Assembly (NCBI GenBank): GCA_017396725.1
Contig: JAFQLA010000114.1
Span: 1 to 7,150 of the forward strand
DNA: 7,150 nt
From: Oscillospiraceae bacterium
GTDB lineage: Bacteria > Bacillota_A > Clostridia > Oscillospirales > Oscillospiraceae
Direction: 5' to 3'
In this document: positions 4,700 through 7,150 of the stretch, piece by piece
How the letters are laid out: each line of letters begins with the position of its first letter
Position numbering within the stretch: position 1 is the stretch's first letter
The notes under the pieces: generated by a model
What the model saw: only the letters and a program-made list of their open reading frames with translations
Databases searched by the model: none
What the model was told of the DNA's origin: nothing
Translations under genes and position numbers: made by a program

Positions 4700-6322
4700 C
4701 TAAATGTAATTAAGCGGGTTCACAAACACACCGTTTTTCATGATGCCGAAGTGGCAGTGGTTGCCGGTGGAGTTGCCGGTGGAGCCCATCTTGGCGATCT
4801 GCTGACCCTTGTGGACATGCTCGCCTACGGAGACGATGTTGGAAGAGTTGTGGCCGTAGTAGGTCTGGTAACCGTTGCCGTGGTTGATGATGACAAGGTA
4901 ACCGTAGCCGCTCATCCAGCCGGAATAGGTGACGGTGCCGCCGTCGGAGGCGTAGATAGGCGTGCCCTTGGCGTTGCCGATGTCGATGCCCTTATGGTTC
5001 TTGGATGCCTTGGAATAGCTGAGGTTGCGGGGGCCGAAGTAAGAGGTGATGGTGCCGCTGCAGGGCCAGCGGAAGCTGCCCGTGGGCGCCCAGGAGGGAC
5101 GCTCCTTGGTGCCGCGCAGCTGCACTTCGGTCTCGGGAGAGGTGAGGAGCGCGTAGGAAATGACCTGACGCTCCGTTTCTTCGCCGTTGGTATAGGTGAC
5201 GTTGGCGGCGATATCCGCCTTGCCGTACACACCGGGGGTGATGACCTTATAGTCGCCCTCCCACATGGTGGGATCGTCCTGATACTCTACGGGGTAGGGT
5301 ACATTGGCAACATAGGTCTCATACTCCACCTGCGTGGTGGTGAGGTAGGGGACGGCGTTGGAAATGGTGAGGACTTCGTCCACATGGATGCGCTCGGGAT
5401 TATAGCCGGGGTTCAGGGCCTTGAGCTCGGCGGAGGTCATATCGTGGGCATCCGCGATCTCAGACCAGGTATCGCCCTTCTGGATGGTGTAGGTCACTTC
5501 TCCTGCCTTGGTGGAGTTCACCAGCTCGGCGATGCGGCCCAGATTCACTACATCCACCACGGGGATATAGCCCACGGTGATGTTGGTGGTTTCCACAAAC
5601 TCGCAGGAGACGGTATTTTCCGTGATATATACATTCTTGAGCTGCTGCAAAAGTTCCTCCAGCGCGCCGGGATAGGTGGTGGAGGCGATGTTCTCGCCGT
5701 TGATCTGCAGGGTGTAGCCGTGCGTCACCAGATTCATGGCGCCAAAGAGGGCTTCCTTCAGTTCGGCCTTGGAGATGAGATCCTTGCGCGGCGCCAGCTT
5801 GGTCTGGCTCTCGATGAGACCCTCGCCGATGGTGAACTCATGGTCCAGCGTCTGAGAGGTGATGCGCTCGACATCGCGGCAGGCGCTTTTCAGCGTGCCG
5901 GCGGTGGCTACATACCCCAGATCCTGCCCGTCATACACCACATGGGTGCCGATGGTATAGAAGGAGAAAAAGACGGCGATGCCGCAAAGCACCACGGCGA
6001 TGGCAATAAAGGGCGCGGGCTTGAGACGGATCTTCTGCCCCAGATCCCCCAGCTTGCCGGCAAACCAGATGCTGCGGCGGTGCAGCTTGTGGCCCAGCTC
6101 GCGCACCCGGGTGAAAACCAGCGGGATCATGCCCCAGACAAAGAGCACGATGAGGATCAAAAAGCGGTTGGACTCAGGAAAGCGATGCTTGCGGTTTTCC
6201 GAGCGGATGCGGCTCCAGCGGCGGCTGACAAAGGAGGCCTTCTCCCTGAACTTTTGCCACAGCGCCTTGAAATCAAACCCGCCGGCTTTGCGTGATTTAG
6301 TTTTCCGCTGCTGTACTTTCAT
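4700..6322 (-). CDS. Membrane-anchored LysM-G5-M23 peptidoglycan peptidase
   Basis: This 540-residue protein is a predicted cell-wall endopeptidase acting outside the membrane. In order: a strongly basic N-terminus (1-50), a hydrophobic segment (about 53-70), a basic stretch (71-102), a second hydrophobic segment (about 103-125), a region without recognised motifs (126-275), a LysM-like peptidoglycan-binding repeat starting YTIQKGDTWSEIA (about 278-320), a G5-like domain (about 328-404), and a C-terminal M23/LytM domain (about 417-540). The M23 zinc site is complete: HKGID (H443, D447) and HCH (H522 and H524), with YGH (H491) as the expected extra catalytic histidine. M23 enzymes cut stem-peptide cross-links. 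The start is the ATG at 6322, five bases after GTGAGGT (6334-6328); the upstream GTG at 6334 is part of that site. It has its own promoter and is not in an operon. A role in growth, division or sporulation cannot be told from sequence alone. SpoIIQ is unlikely because that protein is much shorter and its usual partner gene is not adjacent. Confidence 0.9.
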   Translation of the reverse strand: MKVQQRKTKSRKAGGFDFKALWQKFREKASFVSRRWSRIRSENRKHRFPESNRFLILIVLFVWGMIPLVFTRVRELGHKLHRRSIWFAGKLGDLGQKIRLKPAPFIAIAVVLCGIAVFFSFYTIGTHVVYDGQDLGYVATAGTLKSACRDVERITSQTLDHEFTIGEGLIESQTKLAPRKDLISKAELKEALFGAMNLVTHGYTLQINGENIASTTYPGALEELLQQLKNVYITENTVSCEFVETTNITVGYIPVVDVVNLGRIAELVNSTKAGEVTYTIQKGDTWSEIADAHDMTSAELKALNPGYNPERIHVDEVLTISNAVPYLTTTQVEYETYVANVPYPVEYQDDPTMWEGDYKVITPGVYGKADIAANVTYTNGEETERQVISYALLTSPETEVQLRGTKERPSWAPTGSFRWPCSGTITSYFGPRNLSYSKASKNHKGIDIGNAKGTPIYASDGGTVTYSGWMSGYGYLVIINHGNGYQTYYGHNSSNIVSVGEHVHKGQQIAKMGSTGNSTGNHCHFGIMKNGVFVNPLNYI

Positions 6323-6327
6323 AAAAG

Positions 6328-6334
6328 ACCTCAC
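6328..6334 (-). promoter_or_regulatory. Ribosome binding site that sets the M23 peptidase start
   Basis: GTGAGGT on the minus strand is five bases before the ATG at 6322. The GTG that would start a four-residue longer protein is inside this element. Confidence 0.65.
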
Positions 6335-6345
6335 GGAACAGGATG

Positions 6346-6360
6346 GTTACAATTTGTAAC
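6346..6360. promoter_or_regulatory. Perfect palindrome at the M23 gene start site, candidate operator
   Basis: GTTACAATTTGTAAC has perfect 7-base arms around a central T. On the minus strand it covers about +1 to +15 relative to the start predicted from the -10 box, a classic repressor position. It has no T run and the stem is AT-rich, so an RNA hairpin role is less likely. The binding protein is unknown. Confidence 0.45.
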
Positions 6361-6366
6361 TATTTC

Positions 6367-6394
6367 ATTTTATCACAAAATAGGCATTCGTCAA
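6367..6394 (-). promoter_or_regulatory. Sigma-A promoter of the M23 peptidase gene
   Basis: On the minus strand TTGACG (6394-6389), a 16-base spacer and TAAAAT (6372-6367) form a strong housekeeping promoter, with TGA just before the -10 box giving an extended -10. The predicted start is near 6360, about 38 bases before the ATG. Confidence 0.8.
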
Positions 6395-6457
6395 GGGGGA
6401 TGGCTTTGCGAAAAGGGAGAAAAGCAGAGTTTTTCGAATCTTTTTGCGCAATAATTG

Positions 6458-6485
6458 TTGACCCGCAAAATATTAAGAGTATAAT
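6458..6485 (+). promoter_or_regulatory. Sigma-A promoter of pta
   Basis: TTGACC (6458-6463), a 16-base spacer and a perfect TATAAT (6480-6485) form a near-consensus promoter, fitting high expression of a central energy gene. The start would be near 6492, leaving a leader of about 80 bases. Confidence 0.85.
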
Positions 6486-6497
6486 ATAGAGGATAAT

Positions 6498-6524
6498 GGC
6501 GGCTTATGGGAAAGCCTTGCCGCC
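6498..6524 (+). other. Hairpin in the pta mRNA leader
   Basis: GGCGGC (6498-6503) pairs with GCCGCC (6519-6524) around a 15-base loop; two more A-T pairs can form beyond a bulged C. A competing smaller hairpin pairs GGCTT (6501-6505) with AAGCC (6512-6516). There is no T run after it, so it is not a terminator. It lies near the 5' end of the predicted transcript and may simply protect the mRNA. Confidence 0.4.
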
Positions 6525-6570
6525 CATGGAAAAGTGATTAAATTTTTAAGATATAAAGGAGATTTTACTT

Positions 6571-7150
6571 ATGTTTGGCTTTGGTATGCTCATTAAGAAG
6601 CTGAAGGAACATCCCCGCACCATCGTGTTCACCGAAGGTACCGATCCCCGCATTCTGGAAGCAAGCGCCCGTCTGCTCTCCGGTAACTTCCTCAAGCCCA
6701 TCCTGGTAGGCAACGAAGAAGAGATCATGGCTGCTGCTGAAGAAACCGCATTCAACATCCGCGGCGCTGAGATCATTGACCCCGCTCTCTATCCCGAAAT
6801 GGACGCTATGGTAGACGAGATGGTTGCTCTGCGTAAGGGCAAGATGAGCGCTGAAGAATGCCGCGAGGCTCTCCTTAAGAGCAACTACTTCGGCACCATG
6901 CTGGTGAAGATGGGCAAGGCTGACTGCCTTCTGGGCGGCGCTACCTATTCCACCGCTGATACCGTTCGCCCCGCTCTGCAGCTCATCAAGACCAAGCCCG
7001 GCAACAAGATCGTTTCCTCCTGCTTCATTATGGTTCGTCCCTCCGCTTCCGGTGAAAACGAAGTGCTGGCTATGGCCGACTGCGCCATCAACATCGATCC
7101 CAACGAGGACGAGCTGGTCGAGATCGCCGTCGAGACCGCCAAGTGCGCCC
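6571..7150 (+). CDS. pta: Phosphate acetyltransferase, N-terminal part (cut by window edge)
   Basis: Phosphate acetyltransferase interconverts acetyl-CoA and acetyl phosphate; with acetate kinase it makes ATP and acetate in fermenting anaerobes. The 193 residues seen start MFGFGMLIKKLKEHPRTIVF, then TEGTDPRILEA (21-31), which matches the conserved N-terminal P/T-E-G-x-D-x-R-x-L-x-A pattern. Later MLVKMGKADCLLGGATYSTA (110-129) and DTVRPALQLIKTKPG (130-144), followed by SSCFIM, are strongly characteristic of the short Pta type without the extra N-terminal domains found in enterobacteria. Acyl-selective relatives such as phosphate butyryltransferase are less similar in these motifs. The ATG at 6571 follows AAGGAG (6556-6561) at nine bases. 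Codons are strongly biased toward C-ending forms, as in a highly expressed gene. The C-terminal catalytic part is outside the window, as is any ackA partner. Confidence 0.95.
   Translation, partial: MFGFGMLIKKLKEHPRTIVFTEGTDPRILEASARLLSGNFLKPILVGNEEEIMAAAEETAFNIRGAEIIDPALYPEMDAMVDEMVALRKGKMSAEECREALLKSNYFGTMLVKMGKADCLLGGATYSTADTVRPALQLIKTKPGNKIVSSCFIMVRPSASGENEVLAMADCAINIDPNEDELVEIAVETAKCA

Noticed and set aside
4616..6295. A 559-codon open frame on the plus strand opposite the M23 peptidase gene
   Set aside because: It is a shadow of the real gene caused by GC-rich third positions. The translation is Gly/His/Val-rich with no domains, it starts inside a terminator, and the minus-strand frame has clear LysM and M23 motifs.
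6404..6450. Imperfect hairpin between TTGCGAAAA and later TTTTTCG / TTTTTGCGCAA stretches
   Set aside because: The pairing needs several mismatches, lies upstream of both predicted start sites, and would not be transcribed; it is best explained by A/T-rich promoter DNA.
1..7150. Mobile element, phage, CRISPR or defence system
   Set aside because: No transposase, integrase, terminal repeats, direct repeat array, toxin-antitoxin pair or defence domain is visible. All genes are of ordinary housekeeping, transport or sporulation type with similar codon use.

Overview
The window looks like chromosomal DNA from an endospore-forming member of the Firmicutes, most likely a moderately GC-rich Clostridia of the Oscillospirales/gut type. 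The reasons are an intact sporulation gene (spoIIP), strong AGGAGG-type ribosome binding sites, GC-rich codon third positions beside AT-rich intergenic promoters, a purine riboswitch, and a phosphate acetyltransferase typical of acetate-forming anaerobes. The taxon is inferred from gene content and style only. I see no mobile elements, tRNAs, rRNAs or CRISPR arrays.

Layout: (1) 1-364, minus strand, is the N-terminal part of a GntP-family permease that runs off the left edge. (2) 365-588 is a divergent intergenic region with a promoter each way and an inverted repeat over the permease -35 box. (3) 589-1908, plus strand, is a complete MATE efflux transporter, ended by a hairpin terminator at 1905-1937 that overlaps the end of the next, convergent gene. 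(4) 1929-3086, minus strand, is spoIIP, a forespore-engulfment cell-wall hydrolase with a sigma-E-like promoter. (5) 3087-3337 is a second divergent region holding a guanine-class purine riboswitch and its terminator. (6) 3338-4603, plus strand, is guanine deaminase. (7) 4604-4699 holds two back-to-back hairpin terminators, one per strand. (8) 4700-6322, minus strand, is a membrane-anchored LysM-G5-M23 cell-wall peptidase. (9) 6323-6570 is a third divergent region with a good sigma-A promoter for each side and a perfect palindrome at the peptidase start site. (10) 6571 to the right edge, plus strand, is phosphate acetyltransferase (pta), cut by the window end.

The genes look like separate transcription units rather than an operon: every neighbouring pair is either divergent or convergent. 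The best-supported functional link is between the riboswitch and guanine deaminase. The 3' strand of the aptamer P1 helix is also the 5' base of the terminator hairpin, so ligand-stabilised P1 should prevent termination. That predicts a guanine-activated (ON) switch for a guanine-degrading enzyme, whereas the well-known guanine switches turn synthesis and uptake genes off. This is the most interesting observation in the window. The two cell-wall hydrolases (SpoIIP and the M23 protein) are separately controlled and flank the guanine deaminase unit.
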